A DNA stretch of 64,000 bases from a bacterium. GTDB lineage: Bacteria > Sysuimicrobiota > Sysuimicrobiia > Sysuimicrobiales > Humicultoraceae. The position numbers and the translations under genes are program-made. The notes beneath the pieces are model-generated. The model saw only the letters and a list, made by a program, of their open reading frames with translations, searched no databases and was not told where the DNA came from. How positions within the stretch are numbered: position 1 is the stretch's first letter; every line of letters starts with the position of its first letter. Below are positions 8,154 to 16,560 of this stretch, in pieces. The stretch covers positions 159,324 to 223,323 of the forward strand of contig JAVHLI010000005.1 in the NCBI GenBank assembly GCA_031082185.1, in the 5' to 3' direction.

Positions 8154-9142
8154 GCCCGCAGGGAGGTCCGCTGCTGCGCCGCCGGAGTCCTGCGGCCGGC
8201 GAGGCGGACGATCAGCGTTTCCAGGACGAGCCGCGGAGCGCTCCCTGACTTGATGGCCCGGTCGGCGGCCTCCAGCGCATCGAAGATCCCCGCGAACTGA
8301 TCCGCCCGATAGCCGCGCGCCTGCTCCGCGATCTTGCGCGCGACGAACGGGTGCACACCAAGACGCTCGGCCAGCCGGTCGGACGAGCCGCCCTTGGCCG
8401 CGGCAGCGTGCGCGCGAACGATCAGGCGGAACTGCCGAACAATCATGAAGAGCACCTGCAGCGGCTCGTGCGTTGCGAGGTTGTCGTGGAGAGCGCGCAG
8501 CGCCCCCGCGGCATTGCCGCCCCCTACCGCGTCCACCAGCGTGAATATCGAGGCTTCGCCCAGCCGGCTGGCGATGGCTTCCACGTCCGCCGTGGTCACC
8601 TGTGAGCGCTCACCAACATAGGCGGCCACCTTGGCCACCTCGTTGTAGAGATCCCGCAGGCTGCCTCCTGCTGTTGCCACCAACCCCTCCCCTACCCCGC
8701 GGCCCGGGGTCTTGCCTGCGGCCACAAACAAGGCTGCCACCCACGCCCCCCGGTCGCGCGGCGGGATGGGGCGGCACTCGATGACGGTTCCCACTCGCTT
8801 GAACGTCAGAAACAGCCGCCGGCGCCGGTCCAGTTCCCGCGCAACAAAGATGCCGGTGGTAGGGCTGTCTCCCCGATCGAGGTAGGATATTAGCGCCTCG
8901 TGGTCGGCCTCGCGCATCGCCTCCAGCCGCCGGATGACCACCACGCGGCGCGGACCGAAGAACGGCGCGGTGTCCAGCCGGGTCAGTAGTTCGCCCAGAG
9001 GCGCACCGCCGTCGAGCACGTCCAGGTTGAGCTGCCGGTCCGCGGATGGGAGCGCCTCGTCGAGCAGCCGGGCAAGCGTCTGCTCGGCCAGATACTCCTC
9101 GTCGCCGATGATCAGCGTCGGCCCGTCAACGACCGAGTGCAC
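8150..9142 (-). CDS. holA: DNA polymerase III subunit delta HolA
   Basis: The delta subunit opens the sliding clamp as part of the clamp loader. The 330-residue protein has the family pattern: an N-terminal AAA-like fold (LIIGDEEYLAEQTLARLL), the block APFFGPRRVVVIRRLEAM, a central LRDLYNEVAKVAAY region and a C-terminal collar domain with QFRLIVRAHA and HPFVARKIAEQARGY. No Walker A is present, as expected for delta. The GTG start lies inside the end of comEC (17-base overlap), implying coupling. comEC-holA-rpsT neighbourhoods are common in Gram-positive bacteria. Confidence 0.93.
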   Translation of the reverse strand: MHSVVDGPTLIIGDEEYLAEQTLARLLDEALPSADRQLNLDVLDGGAPLGELLTRLDTAPFFGPRRVVVIRRLEAMREADHEALISYLDRGDSPTTGIFVARELDRRRRLFLTFKRVGTVIECRPIPPRDRGAWVAALFVAAGKTPGRGVGEGLVATAGGSLRDLYNEVAKVAAYVGERSQVTTADVEAIASRLGEASIFTLVDAVGGGNAAGALRALHDNLATHEPLQVLFMIVRQFRLIVRAHAAAAKGGSSDRLAERLGVHPFVARKIAEQARGYRADQFAGIFDALEAADRAIKSGSAPRLVLETLIVRLAGRRTPAAQQRTSLRA

Positions 9143-11579
9143 GGGTCTGGCTCCTCATGGTGGTCACCTGCCATCGGATTCCGTCGCTCCAGAGCGTCAC
9201 TGCACCGTCCCGATCGGTACGGTAGATCGTGGCGCCCGCGTTCTCCAGCGCCGCCAGCGTGCCCGGATGCGGGTGACCGAACCGGTTGTCCGCGCCCGCC
9301 GAGACCACGGCAATGCCGGGCAGCACCCGCGCCAGGAACGCCGGTGTTGTCGAAGTACGGCTGCCGTGGTGCGCCACCTTCAGCACCTGGCTTTCCAGTG
9401 TGGTCCCTCGATCCAGGAGGTGCTGCTCGACCGGTGCCTCGATGTCGCTGGTCAGCAACGCCGCTGTCATTCCGTAGGTCAGCCGTGCGACCAGCGCGCC
9501 CGCGTGTGCCGGTTCGCCCTCGATCCGAGGGGTTGGATCGCTCGGGTGCAGGACCGTCAACCCCACCCCCGCTCCCAGATCGAGGCCCACACCTTCCCTT
9601 GCGACGCGGTGGGGAACCCGCCTGGCCTCGGCAACGGTAAGGAGGCGGGCGTACGCAGGGGCAGGGTGAACCACACCGGGATCCAGCACGAGTCCGACAC
9701 GGAAGTTCTCCAAGACCGCCACCAGTCCTTCCACGTGGTCGTCGTGGGGATGAGAAATGATCACCGCGTCGAGCCGGCGCACGCCGGCCCGGCGCAGCGC
9801 CGGCACCACGCGCATGAGGCCTACGTCCCAGCCGATACGGTCGCCGCCCGCATTACCGCCTCCGTCTATGAGCACGGCGCGGCCCGATGGGCTCTGAACC
9901 AGGATGGCGTCGCCCTGCCCCACGTCTAGGACCGTGACCACGAGCGCGGACGGCGGCCGTAGGGCCGCAGCGTACCAGAGCGCGAGCGCACAAACCCACA
10001 CTCCGGCGATGGCCAGCAGTTGCGCCCTGCGTGGCTGCCAGTATCCCGAAAGCACGGCCACCCAGCCACCCAGGCCCAGAAACAGGGCCGCCGCCGCAAC
10101 CGGGGAAACCGGTGGCGTCGGCACCGCCGCCCAGGCAAGCGCGCCGAAGCGCGACCCGATCCACAGCACCACGTCCAGCGGCAGGCGCAGCAGCCCCAAC
10201 AGAAGATCCCCGGCCGCGGGGGCGGCGACGACCAGCGGGATGAGCGCGAGACCCGCCGGGACCAGCGCCGCGATCACCGGTAGCGCCAGCGCGTTGGCAA
10301 GGACGCCGGCCACAAGGAGCACCTGGAAATGGGCGGCAAGTAGAGGCGCGACCGCGAGCTGCGCACCCAGCGTGGCAGCCAGCGTCGGTGCCAGAAATGG
10401 CCCCAGGCAGACAAGCCGCGGGCGAAGCACGGGTGCCACATACAGCAGACCCCAGGTGGCCGCGAACGAGAGCTGGAACCCTATGTCGAAGAGCACCTGC
10501 GGCTGGCTCGCCAGCAGCACAAGCGCGGCCGCTGCAAGGGTCGCGGCACGGTCGCGACCGCGCCCCAGCACTGCCGCTGCCAGACCCACCACCGTCATTA
10601 TCGTCGCGCGTCCCACCGAGGGCGCCCAGCCGACGAGCACCGCAAAGAGGCCCACGCCCAGGACGCCGGCAGCCGCGGACGGGAGCGCCGGCAGCCCTCC
10701 CAGGCGTGCCGCCCAGGCGCAGGCGCCCGCAACCATCGCCACCTGTGCGCCCGAGACTACCATGAGGTGGACCAGACCTGCGCGAGAGAACTGCCGGTAC
10801 AGTTCGGGCGAAAGGTGGGTCTCGATCCCCAGGAGCAGGCTGAGCAACAGACCGTCGTGGGGCTCCGGGAGCGCCCGCAGGACGCCGGCAACAACGCTCT
10901 GGCGCAGGGTGGAGACGGCTCCGCGCACCGACCACACACCCGGTCGGAGCACCGTGATCCCGCCCCCCGGTGTAACGCGGATGACTCCCAGCAGCCCCCT
11001 GCGGCGGAGCGCGTCCTGTTCAGAGCGCTCGCCCGGGTTCCCGGCGGGCCGTCCTAGGCGAAAGCGGCCGCGCACGAGGACCTCCGCCCCCACGCCAACG
11101 CCGGGGGGCTGGCCGCGACCGGTCAGGCGCACCAGCCCATGGGCCGGGGGTAACGGCGGTGCACGTGGGGACTGCCAGGCCTCCAGCGAGTGGAGACGAA
11201 CCACACCGCGCCAGCCCAAGGGGCCGGCTTCAGGCGGCCCAACTATGATGCCGCGCGCCTCCACCTGCTGCCCGTCTGCGGCCGCCGGCCACGACGGCGC
11301 CAGGCCCGCGTGCAGCGCCGACTGCGCGAACCCCAAACCCGCGAAGCAGGCCAGGGCCGCCACCGAACCGATCCCTGCTGCGCGCGCCAGGAGCGCCGCG
11401 ATCCACAGGACCGCGGCCGCGGCGGCCAGCCCGCAGGCAGGTCCTGGGGGCAGGGGCCAGCGGTCCGCGGCGATGATGCCCGATGCGAAGGCCGCGGCAG
11501 CCCATACGATCGGCGGGAGTGCATTGAAAAGGCGCACCGGCGAGAACCTCCCAAAGGGGAGATCGGCGCCGGACGGCAC
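9126..11579 (-). CDS. comEC: ComEC/Rec2 DNA-uptake channel with C-terminal metallo-beta-lactamase domain
   Basis: ComEC is the membrane channel that takes single-stranded DNA into the cytoplasm during natural transformation. This 817-residue protein has the full domain order: N-terminal membrane segments with the DUF4131 domain (about residues 25-190), the polytopic Competence domain (about 230-500, with HLMVVSGAQVAMVAG), and a metallo-beta-lactamase domain (about 545-810) with VLDVGQGDAILVQSP and the metal motif SHPHDDH near residue 607. The start is GTG, 15 bases after thrS. The gene sits in the T-box run lipoprotein-thrS-comEC-holA. No comEA or other uptake gene is adjacent; comF is at 61448-62209. 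Confidence 0.92.
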   Translation of the reverse strand: MPSGADLPFGRFSPVRLFNALPPIVWAAAAFASGIIAADRWPLPPGPACGLAAAAAVLWIAALLARAAGIGSVAALACFAGLGFAQSALHAGLAPSWPAAADGQQVEARGIIVGPPEAGPLGWRGVVRLHSLEAWQSPRAPPLPPAHGLVRLTGRGQPPGVGVGAEVLVRGRFRLGRPAGNPGERSEQDALRRRGLLGVIRVTPGGGITVLRPGVWSVRGAVSTLRQSVVAGVLRALPEPHDGLLLSLLLGIETHLSPELYRQFSRAGLVHLMVVSGAQVAMVAGACAWAARLGGLPALPSAAAGVLGVGLFAVLVGWAPSVGRATIMTVVGLAAAVLGRGRDRAATLAAAALVLLASQPQVLFDIGFQLSFAATWGLLYVAPVLRPRLVCLGPFLAPTLAATLGAQLAVAPLLAAHFQVLLVAGVLANALALPVIAALVPAGLALIPLVVAAPAAGDLLLGLLRLPLDVVLWIGSRFGALAWAAVPTPPVSPVAAAALFLGLGGWVAVLSGYWQPRRAQLLAIAGVWVCALALWYAAALRPPSALVVTVLDVGQGDAILVQSPSGRAVLIDGGGNAGGDRIGWDVGLMRVVPALRRAGVRRLDAVIISHPHDDHVEGLVAVLENFRVGLVLDPGVVHPAPAYARLLTVAEARRVPHRVAREGVGLDLGAGVGLTVLHPSDPTPRIEGEPAHAGALVARLTYGMTAALLTSDIEAPVEQHLLDRGTTLESQVLKVAHHGSRTSTTPAFLARVLPGIAVVSAGADNRFGHPHPGTLAALENAGATIYRTDRDGAVTLWSDGIRWQVTTMRSQTRALGR

Positions 11580-11594
11580 GAATTACGGTGGGGA

Positions 11595-13514
11595 CTAAGT
11601 CTTAGCGGCCACCTCGCGCAGCACCCGCTCCAGGAACTCGGCCAAGGGAATCGGGCCCAGGTCCCCTTCCGAGCGGCTGCGCACGGCCACGGCCCCGGAT
11701 GCGGCCTCCTTGTCCCCCACGACGAGCATGTAGGGGATCTGCTCCACCTGGGCCTGTCGGATCTTGTAGCTGATGCGCTGGTTTGTCCCGTCCACAGCCG
11801 CGCGCACCCCAGCGGCTTCCATCTGTGCGAGCACTGCTCCGGCGTAGGCCGCGTGTCGATCCGCGATCGGCAGGATCCGCGCCTGTTCCGGAGACAGCCA
11901 CAGGGGGAACCGGCCTTCGTACGTTTCGATCAGGAACGCGACCCACCGTTCCATCGTGCTGGTGACCGCACGGTGGATCATCACCGGCCGGTGGGCCCGA
12001 CCGTCCTCTCCGATGTACTCCAGCGAAAACCGCTCGGGCAGCAGGAAGTCGAGCTGAACCGTCGAGAGCGTCTCGTCCTTGCCGGATGCGGTCGGAACCT
12101 GCACGTCAATCTTGGGCCCGTAGAACGCGGCCTCGCCCCTGGCCTCTTTGAACGCGATGCCCATCTCGGTGAGCGCCTCGCGCAGCATGCTCTCGGCCTG
12201 GTCCCAGAGCGCGTCGTTCTGCATGAACTTCTCGTGGTCCGCGGGATCGCGGAGTGAAAGTTGGTACCAGCCGTTGGTGATCTGGAAATCCGCGTACACC
12301 CTCTGAATCAGCCGGACCACCCGTACTATCTCGTCCTTGATCTGGTCCACGCGGCAGAAGATGTGGGCGTCGTTCATCGTCATGCCCCGGACGCGGTGGA
12401 GGCCGGTCAGGACGCCGGACCGCTCGTACCTGAAGACCTTGCCGAGCTCGGCGATCCGTACGGGCAGGTCCCGGTAGGAGCGCTGGTCGTGCATGTAGAC
12501 CATGATGTGGTGGGGACAGTTCATGGGCCGGAGCACCAGCTCTTCGTTCTCGAGCTTCATCGCGGGATACATGTTGTCCCGGTAGTGGTCCCAGTGGCCG
12601 GACATCTTGTAGAGCGCGGAACTCGCGATCTCCTGGCTGTAGACGTGGTCATAGCCGGACGCAAGCTCCAGATCTACGATGTAGCGCTCGATGATGCGCC
12701 GGATCGTCGCGCCCTTGGGCAGCCAAAGCGGCAGTCCCTGCCCGACCTCCGGGGTAAGGTGGAACAGGCGCAACTCCTTGCCGATGCGCCTGTGATCCCT
12801 TCGCCGGGCCTCCTCCATGCGGTGCAGGTGGGCGTCGAGTTGATCCTGCGTAGGATAGGAAACGCCGTAAATACGCTGAAGCATCGGGCGGCGCTCGTCG
12901 CCGCGCCAGTAGGCGCCGGAGGTGGAGAGCAGCTTGATCGCGCCCACGGCGCCCGTGCGGAGCACGTGCGGGCCGCGGCACATGTCGGCGAACCCGTCCT
13001 GTTGGTAGAAACTCACGTTTCCGTCCGGGATCTCTTCGAGCAGTTCCTGCTTGTAGACTTCACCCTGCTCCTGATACCGCCGGTACGCTTCATCGCGAGG
13101 GATCTCGACGCGCTCAACCGGTTGGTCCGCCGCGGCCAGCTCCTTCATGCGCGCCTCGATGCGCTCCAGGTCTTCGGGGCCGAACGGCCGCCCTATGTCG
13201 AAGTCGTAGTAGAACCCGTCTTCTATCGGCGGCCCGATGGCCAGCTTGGCTTCGGGAAAGAGCTGCTTGACTGCCTGCGCCATCAGGTGCGATGTCGAGT
13301 GCCAGTAGACATCGCGGCCCGCGGGCTCATCAAAGGTGACAAACTCGACGCGCGCGTCGGACTCCAGCGGCCACCGGAGATCGCGCAGTTGCCCGTCAAC
13401 CAGCGCCGCGAGCACGCCATCCAGACCGAGCCGCTCGGCCATCGCCCCTGCGCTCGTTCCCGCCGATACCTCGTGCTCCTCGCCGCCCGTCAGCGTGACG
13501 TGGATCAACCCCAT
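11595..13514 (-). CDS. thrS: Threonine--tRNA ligase
   Basis: ThrS charges tRNA-Thr. The 639-residue protein shows an N-terminal TGS domain (MGLIHVTLTGGEEHEVSAG), the editing domain (tRNA_SAD) with HSTSHLMAQAV, the class II catalytic core with the zinc-binding cysteine in PMNCPHH and the DAHIFC block, and a C-terminal anticodon-binding domain with INQRISYKIRQAQ-type sequence (here TNQRISYKIRQAQ). I start it at ATG 13514 after AAGGGGG. Upstream extensions are Arg-rich and unlike the family. The gene is 16 bases after a lipoprotein gene and both lie behind a T-box leader, so charged-tRNA sensing should control it. Confidence 0.97.
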   Translation of the reverse strand: MGLIHVTLTGGEEHEVSAGTSAGAMAERLGLDGVLAALVDGQLRDLRWPLESDARVEFVTFDEPAGRDVYWHSTSHLMAQAVKQLFPEAKLAIGPPIEDGFYYDFDIGRPFGPEDLERIEARMKELAAADQPVERVEIPRDEAYRRYQEQGEVYKQELLEEIPDGNVSFYQQDGFADMCRGPHVLRTGAVGAIKLLSTSGAYWRGDERRPMLQRIYGVSYPTQDQLDAHLHRMEEARRRDHRRIGKELRLFHLTPEVGQGLPLWLPKGATIRRIIERYIVDLELASGYDHVYSQEIASSALYKMSGHWDHYRDNMYPAMKLENEELVLRPMNCPHHIMVYMHDQRSYRDLPVRIAELGKVFRYERSGVLTGLHRVRGMTMNDAHIFCRVDQIKDEIVRVVRLIQRVYADFQITNGWYQLSLRDPADHEKFMQNDALWDQAESMLREALTEMGIAFKEARGEAAFYGPKIDVQVPTASGKDETLSTVQLDFLLPERFSLEYIGEDGRAHRPVMIHRAVTSTMERWVAFLIETYEGRFPLWLSPEQARILPIADRHAAYAGAVLAQMEAAGVRAAVDGTNQRISYKIRQAQVEQIPYMLVVGDKEAASGAVAVRSRSEGDLGPIPLAEFLERVLREVAAKT

Positions 13515-13530
13515 GGTAGTTCCCCCTTGT

Positions 13531-14025
13531 CTAGCGGTAGTGACGCGTGCTCTTGCGCCACGCCTCGGCAACAACCCCGCCGCCTTCCAGAAATACCTTG
13601 ACAACGGGCATGAACATCTCGTCGGGCGGGATCCCTGCCTCCACCCTCACCTTCTGAAACCCGGCGGCCAGGTCGAGCGCCCACTCGTCGCGCGCCGCCT
13701 CCGGCTGCGCCACCCAGGCCTCCGGGACAACCGCCCGCAGGATGGAGGGCGTGTCGAGTACCAGCTCGCGGAGCGTCGGATCTGCCTTTCTCCGCTCGGC
13801 AATGAACCGGTCCACTGCAGCCCGGTACGCGGCGCTACCCTCGATCTGCTGAACGCGGGCCATGCCTGCGCCGCCGACCTGAGCCGGGCCGGGCGATGCG
13901 CCGGGCGCCGCCGCCTTCTGGCCTGACCGGCAGCCCGCAGCTGCAGTAGCCACGGCCACCACCAGGAAAGCGCCCACCGCCAGGTGCTGCAACCTGAACC
14001 GTGCCGTTCGATCTGTATGAGTCAC
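13531..14025 (-). CDS. Hypothetical lipoprotein in the thrS operon
   Basis: This 164-residue product is not recognised. It starts at GTG (VTHTDRTARF) with GGAGG nine bases upstream, has a hydrophobic signal segment (about residues 12-30) and a lipobox ending AAGC at Cys32, so it should be a membrane-anchored lipoprotein. An Ala/Gly/Pro-rich linker follows and then a helical domain (IEGSAAYRAAVDRFIAERRK, later FQKVRVEAGIPPDEMFMPVVKVFL). It lies between the T-box terminator and thrS, 16 bases from thrS, so it is the first gene under threonine-tRNA control. Function is unknown, and I see no enzymatic motif. Confidence 0.8.
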   Translation of the reverse strand: MTHTDRTARFRLQHLAVGAFLVVAVATAAAGCRSGQKAAAPGASPGPAQVGGAGMARVQQIEGSAAYRAAVDRFIAERRKADPTLRELVLDTPSILRAVVPEAWVAQPEAARDEWALDLAAGFQKVRVEAGIPPDEMFMPVVKVFLEGGGVVAEAWRKSTRHYR

Positions 14026-14059
14026 GTCGCTGCCTCCTCCCGTGTAGCAAGCGCGGGAC

Positions 14060-14364
14060 GCCACAAAAGCACGAACCCGCCCCAGAGGGGCGGGTTGCCG
14101 CGGTTCCACCCTCACAATCGCCCGACCGGTCTCGATTCCACGACTGGGAAACCGAAACGGACGCTCGCAGCGCGATCTCGGGCGCACCCGGCGGCTTAGA
14201 CGGCGATCACTGATCCGATCACCCTTCGCCCGCTGCTCAGAGGGGGTCTTCCGCCGATCCGTCCGGCAGGGCTCGCAGCCCAGGCCCTGCCTCTCTCCAT
14301 CCGCCGCGTCTCCGGCGGTTCGAACGGGGTTCCGGCGTACTCGTCCTCGTCATTGCCGATCTTC
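14060..14364 (-). promoter_or_regulatory. T-box leader (probably tRNA-Thr responsive)
   Basis: The minus-strand leader carries the T-box sequence AGGGTGGAACCGCG at 14099-14112, directly followed by an intrinsic terminator. Upstream, stem I features are visible: AGAGAG followed by a strong GGCAGGGC/GCCCTGCC hairpin whose loop contains GGGCTGCGA, then GGAAGACCCCC-TCTGAG, where a Thr codon ACC at 14245-14247 is the best specifier candidate. A GAC reading one base earlier is possible, but the downstream thrS favours Thr. Uncharged tRNA binding would favour the antiterminator and expression of lipoprotein-thrS and perhaps comEC-holA. Confidence 0.88.
14065..14096 (-). terminator. T-box terminator hairpin
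   Basis: AACCCGCCCC and GGGGCGGGTT form a ten-base-pair stem (arms 14074-14083 and 14087-14096) with a three-base loop. A TTTT tract follows at 14065-14068 on the minus strand. It lies immediately after the T-box sequence, the position at which the antiterminator competes. Confidence 0.88.
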
Positions 14365-14370
14365 AGCGTC

Positions 14371-14399
14371 ATCTTATGCGCAGTGCCGGGAGCTGTCAA
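14371..14399 (-). promoter_or_regulatory. Promoter of the T-box / thrS operon
   Basis: TTGACA (14394-14399) and TAAGAT (14371-14376) are separated by exactly 17 bases on the minus strand. Transcription would start near 14364, giving a leader of about 340 bases to the lipoprotein start. The promoter lies 22 bases beyond the 3' end of tRNA-Val. Confidence 0.85.
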
Positions 14400-14420
14400 A
14401 TCTGTTTGGAGAAGTCGCCG

Positions 14421-14495
14421 TGGTGGGCGCTGCAGGACTTGAACCTGCGACCTCCTCTGCGTCAGAGAGGCGCTCTTCCTCTGAGCTAAGCGCCC
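14421..14495 (-). tRNA. tRNA-Val (anticodon GAC)
   Basis: The 75-base sequence folds as a cloverleaf: acceptor GGGCGCT pairing with AGCGCCC, D-arm GCTC...GAGC, anticodon stem CCTCT/AGAGG enclosing the loop CTGACGC (anticodon GAC), and a T-arm GCAGG-TTCAAGT-CCTGC. The discriminator is A and the terminal CCA is encoded (14421-14423). GAC decodes GUC/GUU valine codons. It has its own upstream promoter and is followed by the T-box promoter. Confidence 0.93.
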
Positions 14496-14526
14496 GTTGG
14501 GTGATAACACCGTCGGGTGCGCACTC

Positions 14527-14555
14527 ATTATAGGGACAAGCCCCACACGCCGCAA
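14527..14555 (-). promoter_or_regulatory. Promoter of tRNA-Val
   Basis: TTGCGG (14550-14555) and TATAAT (14527-14532) are spaced by 17 bases on the minus strand. The predicted start near 14520 is about 25 bases before the mature 5' end of the tRNA. Confidence 0.7.
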
Positions 14556-14611
14556 CACGGTGTTTCGGAAACACCCAGGAAGACGAGCGGCCTTGCGCGA
14601 ACACGGGCGGT

Positions 14612-16537
14612 ATGGCGCGCATCGCGAACCCTGGGAAACCCGTGAGGAAACTTCTGACGCTGCTGGTTGTGCTGGCGGCGGTGGCGTATCCTGCCGTCGA
14701 GGCCTGGGCGAAGTCCTACGACCACCCCACGATCGACGTCACATTCCGCCTGCTGCCCGAGGGAAGCGCGGAGGTCGAGGAGGTCCGCGCGTTTCGTTTC
14801 GTCGGCTCGTTTTCGTGGGCGGAGATTCGGCGCCGCACAACCGGGCAGTACGGGACTTACGGCATACGCTACGGCGGGGTTTGGGACGCCAGCAGCGGCC
14901 AGGCGATGCAGTTCAAGCAGTCGCGCGATGGCTCCGAGGAGGTCCTGCGGTGGAGCTACTCGGCCTCGGACACAACGATGCGCTTTCGGATCAAGTACCG
15001 CATCACCGGGGCGGTGCAGCGATACGCCGATGTGGCCCAGTTCTACTGGCAGGCGATCGAGGGAGACCACGCGCCCATAGGCCGGGTCCGAATCGTCGTG
15101 CAGGCGCCCGGCGCCAGCGAGAAGCTCTTCAAGGTCTTCGTCCACAGCAAGGCCACTCCCGGCGAGCTCCGGATCGCCCCGGACTTCCGGAGCGCCGAGA
15201 TCACACAGTCCGATATCCCCGAGACCTCGTTTGTGGAGGTGCGGGTCCTCCTGGACCCCGCCCTGTTCCCCCAGGCCGCGGTGCAACAGGGCGAGAGCCA
15301 CGAGAGCCTCCTGGCCGACGAGCGCCGACAGTCCGAGACCGAGCGCCGGTGGATGATGGCGTTCCTGGTAGGTCTGGCGGCCCCGTCGCTGCTCATAGCA
15401 GGCCTGATCGCCGCATACGTGTGGACCTACGCGCGCTATGGGCGGGAGCCGAAGGTGGCCTACGAGGCCGTCTATGAGCGCGAGCCGCCGCGGCTGCTCC
15501 CCCCGGCGGTGGTTCCGGCGATCCTGACGCAGTCCGGCGTGCGGAGCGCGGAACTCCCGTGGGCCTTCGCGGCCACCCTGGTGGAGGCGGCGCGCCTGGG
15601 CTACTTGGAGATCGAGGAGCGGCAGGACCAGGGGGTGCTGGGGACCGGGCTCTTCCGCGGCACCGACCTGATCTACCGGCTCACCGACAAGGGCCGCGCC
15701 CTCCTGTCGGGCAGTCCGCCCGAGGCGACCAGGCGGGAGCGCCCGTTGGAGCCTCTTGAAGTGAAGGTGCTCGATGCAGTCTTCCGCAAGGCCCACAAGG
15801 GCGATGACGTGACCGGCGACCAGATAGAGGCCTGGGGCAAGCGGATCGTTGGAAGAAAGAGCAACTTCCTGGTCTTCACCGAGCGGTGGGGCCCGGACCT
15901 GCGCAAGTGGTTCGAGGACCGGCACTTCCCCCTCGATGACGCCGCCAGTGAGCGGGCTAAGATGTGGTTCATCGGAGGCACGGCGCTCACCATGTTCGTG
16001 GCCCCGGCGGTGGGTATGGTTATCGCGGCGTTTGTGCCCTCAGCGGCGGTGGGCGTGGTTTTCGCGGCGTTTGGGGCGCTCCCCGTGGGGATGGTCTTGA
16101 TCTTCCTCTCCCTGAAAGGACTCTCGCGCCGGACCCCTGAGGCGGCCCTCGAGGTGAAGCGCTGGGCTGCGTTCCGGCGGTTCATGGAGGATTTCTCCGC
16201 CATGAAGGACGCGGGCCCGAACGTGTTGGCGCTGTGGGAGAGCTACCTCGTGTACGCCACCGCGCTCGGCGTGGCCGAGAAACTGATCGAGAACCTGAAG
16301 CTGGTGGCCGCCGATCTCGGGCAGACGGCTCCGCACCCGACGTGGTTCCGTAGCGCCTCTGGTGGCGGCGGCGCAGGGCTGACGCCTGCCGGGCTCGGGT
16401 CCCTGGAGGCGCTCTCCAGGTCGTTCCAGAACTTCCAGAGCCTATCGCGGGCGCTGTCCAGCTCGTCCAGCAGCGGCGGCGGATCCAGCGGCGGCGGTGG
16501 CGGGGGTGGCGGCGGAGGCAGCAGCAGGGCAGGATAG
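14612..16537 (+). CDS. DUF2207 domain membrane protein with Gly-rich tail
   Basis: The 641-residue product resembles predicted membrane proteins of the DUF2207 family, whose function is unknown. It has an N-terminal signal segment (KLLTLLVVLAAVAYPAVEAWA), an extracellular beta-rich region (WAEIRRRTTGQYGTYGIRYGG, later MRFRIKYRITGAVQRY), a membrane helix near residues 248-273, a cytoplasmic region, a pair of helices near 450-505, and a Gly/Ser-rich tail ending SSRAG, typical of the family. A GTG ten codons inside is an alternative start. It is divergent from tRNA-Val and stands alone; the 3' neighbour converges. Confidence 0.82.
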   Translation: MARIANPGKPVRKLLTLLVVLAAVAYPAVEAWAKSYDHPTIDVTFRLLPEGSAEVEEVRAFRFVGSFSWAEIRRRTTGQYGTYGIRYGGVWDASSGQAMQFKQSRDGSEEVLRWSYSASDTTMRFRIKYRITGAVQRYADVAQFYWQAIEGDHAPIGRVRIVVQAPGASEKLFKVFVHSKATPGELRIAPDFRSAEITQSDIPETSFVEVRVLLDPALFPQAAVQQGESHESLLADERRQSETERRWMMAFLVGLAAPSLLIAGLIAAYVWTYARYGREPKVAYEAVYEREPPRLLPPAVVPAILTQSGVRSAELPWAFAATLVEAARLGYLEIEERQDQGVLGTGLFRGTDLIYRLTDKGRALLSGSPPEATRRERPLEPLEVKVLDAVFRKAHKGDDVTGDQIEAWGKRIVGRKSNFLVFTERWGPDLRKWFEDRHFPLDDAASERAKMWFIGGTALTMFVAPAVGMVIAAFVPSAAVGVVFAAFGALPVGMVLIFLSLKGLSRRTPEAALEVKRWAAFRRFMEDFSAMKDAGPNVLALWESYLVYATALGVAEKLIENLKLVAADLGQTAPHPTWFRSASGGGGAGLTPAGLGSLEALSRSFQNFQSLSRALSSSSSSGGGSSGGGGGGGGGGSSRAG

Positions 16538-16560
16538 AGGCCCTGGCACGCGCAACCGCC

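Noticed and set aside
9904..11598. A 564-codon plus-strand frame opposite comEC
   Set aside because: Thr/Ala/Pro/Arg-biased translation typical of antisense frames; the minus strand encodes a complete ComEC.
14528..15925. A 465-codon minus-strand frame opposite the DUF2207 gene
   Set aside because: No motif and no ribosome site; the plus strand has a signal peptide and a full family match.
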